From positions 434,001-498,000 of the forward strand of contig NZ_JACDUS010000002.1 in NCBI RefSeq assembly GCF_013761005.1: 64,000 nt of DNA, given 5' to 3'. The notes below the pieces were generated by a model, which ran no database searches, was not told the origin of the DNA, and saw only the letters and a list, made by a program, of their open reading frames with translations. Of this stretch, positions 44,354 to 53,751 are shown piece by piece. The DNA is from Desulfosalsimonas propionicica (GTDB lineage Bacteria > Desulfobacterota > Desulfobacteria > Desulfobacterales > Desulfosalsimonadaceae). Positions within the stretch are counted from its first letter, which is position 1; every line of letters starts with the position of its first letter. The translations under genes and the position numbers were made by a program.

Positions 44354-45505
44354 CTAAGTTCCCTGATTCTCACTAAAGGCCTGGTTCTTGATCAAAGCAG
44401 CGGCTTCGATAACTTCAGCTGCCTTCGCGTGTCTGCTGTACACATCGGTCCGGCCTACATAATTTTTTCCATTCAATGACCACTTTTTCAAATTTTCAGA
44501 AGTCAACATAACCAGTAAAAGTTCATTTAACCTGTATTGCAAAAAAGGAACAGGAATCAAATAGCCAGCATTGGCCCGAGATATGTGGAAACTGTACCCA
44601 CAACTTTCCGTTGCCAACACGGGAAGCCCTGCTGCCATAGCCTCAATTAAGACAGTGCCCGTATTTTCTCTATAAGCCGGATGCAGTAACAGATCCGCTC
44701 CTAACAAGAACCGCGGCACATCATCGCGTTCACCGATAAAAATTACGCGGGATAATACCCCAAGCCTTTTTGCGAGTCTGCGATAAGGACCGGCTTTGCC
44801 CCTGCCCACAATCACCAGGCGAGTTTTGTCGGATAGACTGGCAGGCAGTGAAGCAATAGCATGAATTGCCCTATCAACACCTTTGATCTTATAATTGGAA
44901 CCCACCATTAACACAATAAACTCATCCCGCGCCAAACCGATTTCTTGCCTAAGAGCGGCACCAATCTCCGATGCATCGGGCGGAGCTATCCGGTCTTTGG
45001 AGATACCCGGCGGAACCATAAAAAAACGCTTTTCCGGGGTTCCATAATGACGCTTGTACTGTTTTTTTTCGTATTCAGAAATGGCAATGATCCAAGTATT
45101 GGAAGATTGACTGAAGACTGATTTTTCAAGCTTTATTAGTGTTCGATATCTATTGGTTAAACGGTATAAAAAGCTTTTTTCCGAAGCCTTAGCTGCATAG
45201 CAAAAATCTGAGGCAAAATAGACATCCAAGCCTGGCATCTTATTAAACCCTACAATTGCGTCATACGCACCGTCGCAAATGTAGGGTTTCAACCTCCTGG
45301 CAAAGGATCGATATCGGCTGTGATTGGTCAAGCCACTATTGGTTATAGTTTTGACTTTAATATCTTCAGGCTTTTCTCCGACCCAGGAACCAGTATAAAC
45401 ATCTACCTGATGCCCACGGGAGACACAGGTTCGTGCGAGCTGCAAGAACCCTCTCTGCAGACCGCCGTATGGAAAATATTTAAATAAACAAAACGCGAAT
45501 TTCAT
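44354..45505 (-). CDS. waaG: WaaG-like GT4 glycosyltransferase
   Basis: 383 residues with the GT-B fold. N-terminal FKYFPYGGLQRGFLQLARTC is typical of WaaG (UDP-glucose:heptosyl-LPS glucosyltransferase). The C-terminal donor site holds VGSNYKIKGVDRAI, IGERDDVPRFL and the HPAYRENTGTVLIEAMAAGLP block with its conserved EX7E. It probably adds a hexose to the LPS inner core. It precedes the WaaP-like kinase gene, a pairing also known from enteric waa loci. Base composition is more AT-rich than the coaBC and arg genes. Confidence 0.85.
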   Translation of the reverse strand: MKFAFCLFKYFPYGGLQRGFLQLARTCVSRGHQVDVYTGSWVGEKPEDIKVKTITNSGLTNHSRYRSFARRLKPYICDGAYDAIVGFNKMPGLDVYFASDFCYAAKASEKSFLYRLTNRYRTLIKLEKSVFSQSSNTWIIAISEYEKKQYKRHYGTPEKRFFMVPPGISKDRIAPPDASEIGAALRQEIGLARDEFIVLMVGSNYKIKGVDRAIHAIASLPASLSDKTRLVIVGRGKAGPYRRLAKRLGVLSRVIFIGERDDVPRFLLGADLLLHPAYRENTGTVLIEAMAAGLPVLATESCGYSFHISRANAGYLIPVPFLQYRLNELLLVMLTSENLKKWSLNGKNYVGRTDVYSRHAKAAEVIEAAALIKNQAFSENQGT

Positions 45506-45751
45506 ATATTCTAAAATTATAAGAGCTATCGAAAGATTCCGAGATAAAACGAAATCCCCGGAAAGTTAAGCAAATCCGCAAGTAAAATAGTTGAACAAGC
45601 GGCATTCAAAAGTTAGCCAAAAAAAAGTTTTGTCAATAATGTGCCAGCATTAATGATGGAACCTTTACCGTAAAGCTGTCATCTTCTGTGCCATCTTGAT
45701 TTTTACGGAAAACACAGTAGCGCCTATGTCAAACACGATACATAAGAATTG

Positions 45752-46648
45752 CTATTTCCGAAAACTTCTCAAATATTTACGCAGATAAGAGAGTCGAAAA
45801 ACAATGATTGGTCTTTCTTTTACTGCTTGTTTATAATACCCTCTGGCTTCTTTAAATCTTCTATTTCGGAAGTGTGCTCTGAAAAGAGTCAAATACCATC
45901 TAGTCAAATACAATGACCGATATCCCATCTGCTCAGCAGTAAGCAAGTTTTTATTAAATATATTGTCCACAGTGTTCAAACCTGCTTCCTGCATTTTTGC
46001 AATATTATATCGCTGACTTCCTTTGTGCCGGTTCACGGTAAGGACAAATCCTGATACTGATACGGCTTGATAACGAACCAATACTTTTGAATAAAAGACT
46101 ACATCCTCGTTCACAGCCACCTCCGATGGAAACCTTATCAAATCAAAAGCTTCCCGTCTTACAAGAGCAGTACCCATACACAGCCCTTTGACTTTTTTAA
46201 GAATATATCGCCGAAAATTTTCAGTCCGATCATTGCCCAAGGGGCTTGGTGGCCGTTTTACTATTTTGCCTTTTTCATTTATGGCTTGAAAGCCCGAGAA
46301 CAAGAGCCATGCCTGTGGGTTTATCTCTGCGGCCCTGACCATTTTTCTTACAGCACCATCAATTAATTGATCATCTGCATCCAAGCACCAAACATATTCT
46401 CCGGCAGCCTTTGCCACTCCGTTGTTCCTTGCCACGGAAGGACCTGCATTTTTCTGGAATATATAATCAATTTTTTTTTCCGGATACTGTTGTTGAATCC
46501 TTGATATAACATCAATTGTATTGTCAGTTGATCCGTCATCAACTACGATAACTTCGTAATCCCCATAATCTTGCTGAAAGACGGAGGCAAGGCAACGTTC
46601 CAAAAAATTCCCATAGTTATATGTCGGAATAACAAAGCTAATTTTCAT
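45752..46648 (-). CDS. GT2 family glycosyltransferase
   Basis: 298 residues. GT-A nucleotide-sugar-binding N-terminus: FVIPTYNYGNFLERCLASV, VIVVDDGSTDNT, and the DADD metal motif in YVWCLDADDQLI. C-terminal 80 residues are helical and basic. Membrane anchors are not seen. Donor and acceptor unknown; probably an LPS core or O-chain sugar. It overlaps the end of the double kinase gene by 11 bp. A 246-bp AT-rich gap separates it from the waaG-like gene. Confidence 0.88.
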   Translation of the reverse strand: MKISFVIPTYNYGNFLERCLASVFQQDYGDYEVIVVDDGSTDNTIDVISRIQQQYPEKKIDYIFQKNAGPSVARNNGVAKAAGEYVWCLDADDQLIDGAVRKMVRAAEINPQAWLLFSGFQAINEKGKIVKRPPSPLGNDRTENFRRYILKKVKGLCMGTALVRREAFDLIRFPSEVAVNEDVVFYSKVLVRYQAVSVSGFVLTVNRHKGSQRYNIAKMQEAGLNTVDNIFNKNLLTAEQMGYRSLYLTRWYLTLFRAHFRNRRFKEARGYYKQAVKERPIIVFRLSYLRKYLRSFRK

Positions 46649-48146
46649 AACATTTTAACTTTATTTTAGATAAAGGTATAAACTTCAATTTTTCAAGTTC
46701 TTGGCAAAATATGCGGCAGATAAATGGATGCCTTTCCCAGTTTTTCAATAGCCGCTGACAATCCTTTAACAGTTTTTGCTGAAATTTTCGCCCAGCCCGT
46801 CCATATGAACGCATAGAATCCAAGTCAATGACAACAAGATTGTCACCGGAAACAATAAAATTGGTCGCCTTAAAATCTCCATGTGTAATCAGGGAATGAT
46901 AAAAAATCTTTAAAATCTGACCAAATTTGCTGGCCATATTCTGGATTTCAGATTCACTGTTTTCTTTTGCGTGAAACCATTGATAAGCATCTCTGCCATG
47001 TACATATTCAGTTATAAAATAAGCTTTTGAACGCAATGAACCCCATTTATATTCCAACATTGCAAGTGGTTTTGGAGTAGCAATGTTCAGCAAAATCAAT
47101 CGATGCGCATTTTTCCAGGAACGCCAGGCCCTGCTAACCCTAAAACAGCGCCGCAACGCATGGGTAAAACTTTTTATATTATATCGCTTCACAATAAAAA
47201 AACTGTTGTCCATTTCTATCAGTGCAACTGTAGAAGAATTTCCATTCTTTAATAATTTTCCCTTATCAATGAATGCATCCGGGTGCCTTAAAAAAGTTTT
47301 CATTTCACGTGTATAACATTTTCGCTTGCACACCATGAACTGATTCCAGGACCTGGAACAAACCTGAACCGAAGATTCCCGATAAATTTTTTTAAAATAT
47401 TTTTTTTCTTTTTTTTGCCGCTGAAGTCGAATTTGTTTAATAAGGTAACGGCGATAAGAACGGCCCGGAGTCCAGTTACGCTTTTGGCGATAGAAAACAA
47501 ATGCATCTTCAAGCAAATAGTCAAAAGCTGATTCAAACTGGGCAAACACGGCCGCCAGGTTTTTTATACTCCTGGCAGGAGAAAGGGCTTTTCCCTTTTT
47601 GACTATCGCGACAGCGCCGCCGTCAATTGCGTAAAGGATTCCGCCGGCGACCATGAAGTTTCCCGGGTGGGCATCTTTGTGAATCAGACCGAATGCATGC
47701 ATCGATGCAGTCAGCGAAAAAAGATTTTTTAGAAGGCCGGCACGCTGCCAGTCTGTTTCTGCACTTTTCCAGGCCTTTTCAAAATCAATTGCATGCTCCA
47801 GCATCTGCAGAATAAGCATCGGCTGTCGGCCGGCGGAATCAACGGCAGCGCTGCAAATGAGCTCAGGGGTGTTGATGCCTGTTTGAGCAAGCGCCAATAA
47901 TCCCTGCTCTTCGCGCCTGCAATGAGTTTTGCCCCTTTTGGAATCCAGAAAAAACTTGGCAACGATGTTTCGGCCATTGGTTTCACCACCACAGACCAAG
48001 CGTTTACCCGGAAGATTTCTTAACACTCGGGTGCATTTGATTTCATGGTCATTGCCCCGGCATGACACAACCACTCGAAAAGGTGTTTGAATATCATGCC
48101 CGTCTGAAAGAAAACCAGAACTTTGCAAAGGGATTGTTTTTTTCAA
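46638..48146 (-). CDS. Tandem double-domain LPS kinase (InaA/WaaP-type)
   Basis: 502 residues, started from TTG 48146 with AAGGA nine bases upstream; no ATG occurs before residue 110. Two kinase domains lie in tandem, each with its own ATP lysine, HxD...N loop and metal aspartate. Domain 1: Lys64, HKDAHPGN at 156-163 and Asp175 in AIDGG. Domain 2: Lys320, HGDFKATN at 422-429 and Asp441 in VIDLD. The link around 220-290 is very basic. Family resemblance is to Kdo/heptose kinases of the WaaP-InaA group. A single protein that phosphorylates two core positions is a reasonable inference. Lies between two GT2 genes. Confidence 0.8.
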   Translation of the reverse strand: MKKTIPLQSSGFLSDGHDIQTPFRVVVSCRGNDHEIKCTRVLRNLPGKRLVCGGETNGRNIVAKFFLDSKRGKTHCRREEQGLLALAQTGINTPELICSAAVDSAGRQPMLILQMLEHAIDFEKAWKSAETDWQRAGLLKNLFSLTASMHAFGLIHKDAHPGNFMVAGGILYAIDGGAVAIVKKGKALSPARSIKNLAAVFAQFESAFDYLLEDAFVFYRQKRNWTPGRSYRRYLIKQIRLQRQKKEKKYFKKIYRESSVQVCSRSWNQFMVCKRKCYTREMKTFLRHPDAFIDKGKLLKNGNSSTVALIEMDNSFFIVKRYNIKSFTHALRRCFRVSRAWRSWKNAHRLILLNIATPKPLAMLEYKWGSLRSKAYFITEYVHGRDAYQWFHAKENSESEIQNMASKFGQILKIFYHSLITHGDFKATNFIVSGDNLVVIDLDSMRSYGRAGRKFQQKLLKDCQRLLKNWERHPFICRIFCQELEKLKFIPLSKIKLKCYEN

Positions 48147-48161
48147 ACTGTGATATCCTTC

Positions 48162-48995
48162 TTACCGATCAAGGCGTTGATCCTGTTCCAGGTTTTTTAC
48201 CCACTGCTGAGCTAAAAAATTTGCTGTTCTGGCCTCGAGCTTTTTTTGCTTCCTTTCGTATCTTAGCGGTTTTTCCTTGCGCACTGCGGCTGTGCCATGG
48301 GCGATATGAGCAATTTTTGACCGCATCTCCTCGACTGGAATCATAGGCGTTTGATAGCCTGCATTCCATAGCTGTGCTGCAATGGAATACCCCCCACCTC
48401 TTCCCAGCCCCCCTTCAGCTCCTTGAATCGGGGTAAACTGCAAACCATTTTCAACAATAATATCTCTTCGATACATTGCACAATAGTCCCGCGGATAATG
48501 ACCTACTTTCCATTCTACATGCTTTTTTGAGCCCAACAGTTGTCTGATTTTTTTTACCATATACCTTGTCACTCTTTTCTGAAAAACATACACGGGATTT
48601 TCCAGATGCAGTTTCCAGGCACCGGATGCGGCAGCTTTGGGATGACTGTTGATTTCCCTGAGCATGGGGTCCAGCCAGTCATCGGCCCGGACAAATACGT
48701 CAGAATGCATGGTGATGTAATAATCGCCGGTTGCATGTGTCAGCCCGTAATCCCAGGCGGTAAAAACATTGCGGGGCCAGTTGGTGTGTTTTTCCTCTGG
48801 CCGCTCAAGCAGAATAATCCAATCCAGGGACCGCAGATAATCAAGGCTTTCATCCTTTGATCCGTTGTCCACGACGATCACCTGAATGTCATATTTTGCA
48901 GAATGCTTGCGAATCGAGCGCAGGCATATGCGCATGTATTTTTGGACCTGCCAGTGGGGTATGCATACGGTAACCGAAGGCTTATTCTCTGTCAT
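48162..48995 (-). CDS. GT2 family glycosyltransferase
   Basis: 277 residues from the ATG at 48995 (MTENKPSVTVCIPHW). GT-A fold markers: VIVVDNGSKDESLDYLRSL and the metal site in YITMHSDVFVRADDWLDPML, a HSD variant of DxD. It resembles GT2 enzymes of LPS loci such as WbbL-type transferases. It lies 15 bp upstream of the double kinase. The exact sugar is unknown. Confidence 0.85.
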   Translation of the reverse strand: MTENKPSVTVCIPHWQVQKYMRICLRSIRKHSAKYDIQVIVVDNGSKDESLDYLRSLDWIILLERPEEKHTNWPRNVFTAWDYGLTHATGDYYITMHSDVFVRADDWLDPMLREINSHPKAAASGAWKLHLENPVYVFQKRVTRYMVKKIRQLLGSKKHVEWKVGHYPRDYCAMYRRDIIVENGLQFTPIQGAEGGLGRGGGYSIAAQLWNAGYQTPMIPVEEMRSKIAHIAHGTAAVRKEKPLRYERKQKKLEARTANFLAQQWVKNLEQDQRLDR

Positions 48996-49041
48996 ACAAA
49001 TTTTCTCCAATGTTTTCAAATCATCTGATACAGGCGTACCA

Positions 49042-50259
49042 TCAGAAGAAAAAATTGTCGTCTTCTGCTGTTTCCAAAGACGCCACCGGGGTTTCCGAGG
49101 TTATAAAATTTTCAATCCACCAGTTGACATCATTATAAAAGCAGGCGATCCGGTCGCATTCCTTTTGGGCGTCAAAACAATCAATGGAACGCCTGAGATT
49201 TTCAAGGGTTTTTTGAAAATTTTCCTCCCCTGCATAACCGTCAGCCTCTGCAATTTTGGCACTCTCCACCCCCCTGAAAGCCGGGCAGTGAAAAATGCCG
49301 TCCGGGGCCAGAACAGAGTTGAAAATATGCATATGGCAGGTTTTGGGCTGCTTTTTCAGCTCATGGACCCGGTGATGGATCATGGCGATCAAATTGACAC
49401 TTTCAAGGATTTTAATCCGGTCACCGGCCGCATCTTTGGTTTCATCAATGCGTTTTTTGACCTCATTGATGATTTCCTCCTGTTTTTGTCTGTCCACGCT
49501 GTCCAAAAGGGTTTCCTTGTGCAGATCCGGAAGCCGGATCAGGCAAGGCTTAAAAGAGATATAATCAAACCCATACCGGGCGGCCAGCCCGGCGGCCTTT
49601 TGCATTTCATCAATATTGGGTGCAATGGGCACACCGTTCATCTCCAGGCCCTCCCACATGATGACAAAGGAATAGCCAAGGGATAAATCCGGGTTCTGGC
49701 TTTTTATCTCCCGGGCGTTTTCAAGGATATCATTTAACTGAACCCCGGTTTTCGGACGGTGAAGCTTGTCAAAGGTTTCCTGGATGGCGGCATCAAGGGA
49801 CAATCGCAGCCAATCATGCTTTCCCAGCAAATGTGCCACATCTGTTACCCGCTGGAGTTTTGACCCGTTTGTAACAATGCCCACCTGGAGGCCGATTTCC
49901 TTGCTATACCGGACCACCTCGCCAAAGCCGCGGTACAGGGTCGGTTCCCCGCCCCCCAGCAAAATTACCGAAAGCAGGCCATGGGCTTTTAGCGTGTCCA
50001 GGCTTTTTTTGACTTGTTCCAGATCCAGCTGCCGGCCGGAGTTAATGATTCCAGAATCCACGCAGTGCGGGCAGGAAAAATTGCAGGCAGTGGTCAGATC
50101 CAGGTTGATGGAAACAGGCGCCATATCCGGGACAGACGCGTCTGGCCGATCGTTTCGAAGGCTCCGCTGCCACCGGACATAATCCGCAAACCCCTCTATC
50201 ACCGAGGCCTGCCTGAGTTTTAGGCTGAAATCATGTTCTTTGTGTTTTGGATGGGTCAT
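49042..50259 (-). CDS. Radical SAM protein with C-terminal cysteines (SPASM-like)
   Basis: 405 residues from the ATG at 50259, one base after the stop of the upstream oxidoreductase and with TGAGGAA before it. The radical SAM cluster motif CNFSCPHC lies near residue 65, followed by LLGGGEPTLY. C-terminal cysteines (KTCHMHIF, HCPAFRG and the CDRIACFYND pair) suggest auxiliary iron-sulfur binding. Such enzymes in glycan loci act on sugars or nucleotide sugars, but some modify peptides. Location between Gfo/Idh/MocA and GT2 genes favours sugar modification (inference). Confidence 0.85.
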   Translation of the reverse strand: MTHPKHKEHDFSLKLRQASVIEGFADYVRWQRSLRNDRPDASVPDMAPVSINLDLTTACNFSCPHCVDSGIINSGRQLDLEQVKKSLDTLKAHGLLSVILLGGGEPTLYRGFGEVVRYSKEIGLQVGIVTNGSKLQRVTDVAHLLGKHDWLRLSLDAAIQETFDKLHRPKTGVQLNDILENAREIKSQNPDLSLGYSFVIMWEGLEMNGVPIAPNIDEMQKAAGLAARYGFDYISFKPCLIRLPDLHKETLLDSVDRQKQEEIINEVKKRIDETKDAAGDRIKILESVNLIAMIHHRVHELKKQPKTCHMHIFNSVLAPDGIFHCPAFRGVESAKIAEADGYAGEENFQKTLENLRRSIDCFDAQKECDRIACFYNDVNWWIENFITSETPVASLETAEDDNFFF

Positions 50260-50260
50260 T

Positions 50261-51211
50261 TTATTCCTCAATCAATTCTGCATTTGAATAATTTTGGTAA
50301 ATTTGCGCCAGCAGCGCCATATTATTGATGATCATTTGCTCACCCATTGCCGGGGGGCGCTTTTTAATAACCGAAGACAGAAAATCCTGCACAGACAATT
50401 CCAGGGGATCTGTTATGTGAATTGTTTGACCCTGATATTGAAAACAGATGTCATATGTTTCCACATCAATGATGCGATGCACAATTTTATTGTTAAACCC
50501 ATATGCAAAATCCCGGGGTTGACTCAATGTATGGACAAGTTCAATCATGGTCCTGCAGACACCGCCGGAATGCACATAATCAAATATGATTTCCATTACT
50601 TTGTTTTTTTTATTTTCCCGGATATGCAGACCGGCCACATCCCCGGAACCAAAAACCCTATATAGCATACTCAGGGCGTGGGGAACAGAGTCTAAAATCA
50701 TGTCTTTGCCGGATACGGAAGGTGCCAGCTGGATGAAAAAGTTTTGGGTTTCGTCCGGTGCCACGGGCCCGCAAAGACATTCATAAAATGGCAGGGAAAA
50801 CGGCCATTGGGCATTCATTGCAATTTTTAAATTCCGCCGGCCGGCTTCGTAGAAAACAGACCCAAGGCAGGCCCCTGCATCTCCGGCAATATCATCCATA
50901 CTGACAAACGGTTTTTCACAAAAAATGTGCACCCCGTGATCAATGCATTGGGCCAGGTAATGGTAGTGGGTATCCACGGGAGAAGCAATGACCGCGGCTT
51001 CAGGCCGCTTTTTTTCGATCATTTCTGAAAACCCGGTGTAAGCCGCAGCAGTGATTCCGTAAGAAGCCAGAGACAAGGCCGCCTGCTGCGCTGACGACTC
51101 TGTGGTGCCCAGCACCGCTGTCACCTGTGCGCCGCTTTGATGAAAATATTTTGCAATATATTGCCCGATGCCGTTTCTTTTTCTGCCGGCACCGATTATG
51201 GCTGTTTTCAT
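50261..51211 (-). CDS. Gfo/Idh/MocA-family oxidoreductase
   Basis: 316 residues. The N-terminal Rossmann motif is IIGAGRKRNGIGQYIA. EKPF, the family's catalytic-lysine motif, appears in HIFCEKPFVSMDD. The C-terminal domain is beta-rich. Members oxidise or reduce a hydroxyl of sugars using NAD(P). First gene of the minus-strand LPS gene row; the radical SAM gene starts directly behind it. The two may modify the same sugar. Confidence 0.85.
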   Translation of the reverse strand: MKTAIIGAGRKRNGIGQYIAKYFHQSGAQVTAVLGTTESSAQQAALSLASYGITAAAYTGFSEMIEKKRPEAAVIASPVDTHYHYLAQCIDHGVHIFCEKPFVSMDDIAGDAGACLGSVFYEAGRRNLKIAMNAQWPFSLPFYECLCGPVAPDETQNFFIQLAPSVSGKDMILDSVPHALSMLYRVFGSGDVAGLHIRENKKNKVMEIIFDYVHSGGVCRTMIELVHTLSQPRDFAYGFNNKIVHRIIDVETYDICFQYQGQTIHITDPLELSVQDFLSSVIKKRPPAMGEQMIINNMALLAQIYQNYSNAELIEE

Positions 51212-51616
51212 CGAATCTCTTTCAGTCTGTCCGGCTTTTTGTCAAGTTGATCTTGCAAAACCCGGAACCCTATATTATCAATCCAATTTTAATTCAAGTG
51301 CGGTTTAACTTTCTTAGCAGGTAATGACCGCCTGATGCAACAGCAGGAAATTTGTCTGACAGTACTTGACGCCTTGGATCAATCTACTATAAATGATGCC
51401 ACTTAAAAATTGATGACACGGAAAAAGTTCAATATCTGCGTTACGCGCAATTTCTCAAAATTTCACGTACGGCTAAGTACGCTGCATTCTTCGAAATCGC
51501 GCAAGCCTTGATCTTGAACTTTTTACGGCGCCATCTGAAAATCGACTTTTTACGAAAGCATAAAAAATTAAAAGCTCCCGCATCCATAAATATAGAAGGA
51601 CAAGCAAAAATAACCC
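51212..51616. other. Intergenic region with family A repeat copy and possible gene remnant
   Basis: A 405-bp gap between divergent genes. Most of the right half is the MITE-like element at 51412-51561. Left of it, at about 51320-51402, an open frame without a start encodes a peptide ending EICLTVLDALDQSTINDAT. It may be the broken tail of a gene cut by rearrangement; no family is recognised. Confidence 0.4.
51412..51561. repeat. MITE-like palindromic element, family A copy 2 (inverted)
   Basis: A 150-bp inverted copy of the element at 5264-5415. The core 51412-51535 matches its reverse complement over about 124 bp with only scattered mismatches, including the internal TCAAGATCAAGG block. The extra outer end (GACTTTTTACG near 51544-51554) is also shared. 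The left terminus GATGACACGG is more diverged. Flanking direct repeat AAAAATT (51405-51411 and within 51562-51569) could be a target duplication, although it is AT-rich. It lies 55 bp upstream of the GT-C gene start and may influence its transcription. Confidence 0.75.
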
Positions 51617-53182
51617 ATGAAAAAATTCGAAAATCTTTTTGATGCATATGAACCCAAATACGGCCTGCTCTTTTGCCTGGCACTGGCTGCTTTTATTAAA
51701 ATCCTGCTGCTATGCCTTTTTCAAAAGCCCATCAATGCAGACGGCACGCTCTATATCTCCATTGCCAAACATTTTGCTGACGGCCGGTTCAGCGATGGCA
51801 TGGCCCTGTACCCAATGCCTTTTTATCCCGCACTCATCGCCCTGGTTCATTTCATCATCCCCAACTGGGATCTGGCCGCCCGCCTGCTTTCCATTTTTTT
51901 TATGACCTTTGCCATTGTCCCGCTTTACTTTCTTACCCGGGACCTGTTTAACCGGCATGCAGCATTCTGGTCGGCCTTTGCATTTGCCGTATCCCCCGTG
52001 TTTAATGAATGGTCCGTGGATGTCATCCGGGGCACGGGTTTTGTGTTTTGCGTCCTGTGGGCGGTATGGCTGGGTCAAAAAGCCCTTAAACTTGAAAAAC
52101 CAGCATTTTTTGTCTGGACCGGAGCGATCTCGGTTATTTCCTTCTTGTTTCGCGTTGAAGGAATTTTTTTAATTGTTTTTTTTCCTTTGTTTTGCATTGT
52201 CCGAATGCTGCAAAAACCCAAAACTGCTGTTTCTATGGCAAAGGGATTGATGCTTTGGCTCGCTTTCATTGCCGTTTTGGGCGGAGCGGGCTTAACTGCA
52301 GCCCATTTAAACCAGATGCCGGTCAACCGGCTGGACTCAGTGACAAGCAAAGCAGATGCCGCCTTACAGCTCGAGTTCATGGACAAATATATGGAGCGCT
52401 ACAAAGCCCTTGAGAAATTGGAAGGAACCCCGCCTTTTTATCACGGTCGACAGAATCTGCTGGAAACCACCCGCCATTTTATGTACCTGGTTTATCTTAC
52501 GGGTTTTGGTAAAATCTTCATTAAAGTCATATTCCCCTGTTTTTTTGTGGCGCTATTTTTTTCCTCCTGGCGGCCGATGCAAGTCCAGCATGCTTTTATT
52601 CTTGGCCTGATCGGTTTTTACCTGTTGTTGGTCTATCTCAACTTGATCAACCGCGATTTCATGCAGCACAGATTTGTATTCGCACCTGCCTGCCTTGTCT
52701 ACCCATGGGTGGGCCAGGGGCTGAACAATCTGTTTAACCGTGTCAAAAATTCTTTTCGCCCGAATTTCTGGCTTTTCTGCTTTTTGGCGGTTTTTCTCGT
52801 CGTGCCGGCCTCCAAGGCATTTCATTCAGTTGTTAAAAGGGATGACAGTGTCATAATAGAAGCCGGCCGTTTTGCCAAACAAAACGAGTTGCTACGGGAT
52901 GCACGAGTACTGACCAATGATTCGCAGTTACCCTATTATGGCGGATTAACCGTTGATCAGTTTGAAACCATACCGAATAAATACGAGGATGATTATGCCG
53001 GCATGGGAAAAATTGCAATAAAAAAGCAAATCGATATCATTTATATCAAAGTGTCGGATGAAAAAGACATCATGCCGCAATTTTCCGGATACCGGCTGAT
53101 CAAAAAATTTCCCAGTGACGACCGGATAATATATATTTTTGGGTCCGCGCAGTTCTGCAAGGACAAGGGACTGCTGCAATGA
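51617..53182 (+). CDS. GT-C (ArnT/PMT-like, GT39/GT83-type) membrane glycosyltransferase
   Basis: 521 residues with about ten to twelve hydrophobic helices. The first periplasmic loop contains NADGTLYISIAKHF, equivalent to the Asp-containing loop of ArnT and oligosaccharyltransferase-like enzymes that use polyprenyl-phosphate sugars. The C-terminal periplasmic segment follows residue 410. It probably adds a sugar to lipid A, core or a protein on the periplasmic side. The stop overlaps the gmhB start by 4 bp. Donor unknown. Confidence 0.8.
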   Translation: MKKFENLFDAYEPKYGLLFCLALAAFIKILLLCLFQKPINADGTLYISIAKHFADGRFSDGMALYPMPFYPALIALVHFIIPNWDLAARLLSIFFMTFAIVPLYFLTRDLFNRHAAFWSAFAFAVSPVFNEWSVDVIRGTGFVFCVLWAVWLGQKALKLEKPAFFVWTGAISVISFLFRVEGIFLIVFFPLFCIVRMLQKPKTAVSMAKGLMLWLAFIAVLGGAGLTAAHLNQMPVNRLDSVTSKADAALQLEFMDKYMERYKALEKLEGTPPFYHGRQNLLETTRHFMYLVYLTGFGKIFIKVIFPCFFVALFFSSWRPMQVQHAFILGLIGFYLLLVYLNLINRDFMQHRFVFAPACLVYPWVGQGLNNLFNRVKNSFRPNFWLFCFLAVFLVVPASKAFHSVVKRDDSVIIEAGRFAKQNELLRDARVLTNDSQLPYYGGLTVDQFETIPNKYEDDYAGMGKIAIKKQIDIIYIKVSDEKDIMPQFSGYRLIKKFPSDDRIIYIFGSAQFCKDKGLLQ

Positions 53183-53751
53183 CCCGGTTTTGCCATGTAA
53201 TTCTTGACCGCGACGGGGTGCTCAATTATGAGGCACCCGGCGGATATGTAACAGATCCGGACCAGTGGGTCTGGATTGAGGGGGTATTGGATGCTTTGGC
53301 CAAAATGGCTCAGGCCGGGCTCCGGCTTTCTGTGGCCACCAATCAAAGCTGTGTGAAACGGGGAATCATAGACCAACAAACCCTGGAAACCATCCATGAC
53401 CGGATGCGCCGGGATGCTGCAGCAAAAGGCATATTTTTTTCAGGTATTCATTTCTGCCCCCACACCCCTGATCAAGGCTGCAGGTGCCGCAAACCCGAGC
53501 CCGGTCTAATAGAAGAGGCCGTCCAACAATCCGGTATCTCAAAAAATCAGACGGTATTTATCGGTGATTCGCAAAGCGATCTGCAGGCCGGCCGGGCCGC
53601 GGGCATTGCAACCTGGCTGGTTCGCACAGGAAAGGGGAAAAATACCGAGGCAGCCTTGAAAGAGGGCATGATACAAGGTATTAGCGCGGAAAACGTGCAA
53701 ATTTTCGAGGATCTGGGCCAGGCCTGTGCTGCTTTGCTTGCAAGGACTTGA
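53179..53751 (+). CDS. gmhB: D-glycero-beta-D-manno-heptose 1,7-bisphosphate 7-phosphatase
   Basis: 190 residues. HAD motif I LDRDGVLN, motif II SVATNQS and motif III with FIGDSQSDLQAG are intact. The zinc-site insertion CPHTPDQGCRCRKP, characteristic of GmhB, is present. It dephosphorylates heptose-1,7-bisphosphate to heptose-1-phosphate, between the two HldE reactions. It is translated together with the GT-C gene; gmhA and hldE lie about 1.8 kb away on the same strand. Confidence 0.92.
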   Translation: MTRFCHVILDRDGVLNYEAPGGYVTDPDQWVWIEGVLDALAKMAQAGLRLSVATNQSCVKRGIIDQQTLETIHDRMRRDAAAKGIFFSGIHFCPHTPDQGCRCRKPEPGLIEEAVQQSGISKNQTVFIGDSQSDLQAGRAAGIATWLVRTGKGKNTEAALKEGMIQGISAENVQIFEDLGQACAALLART

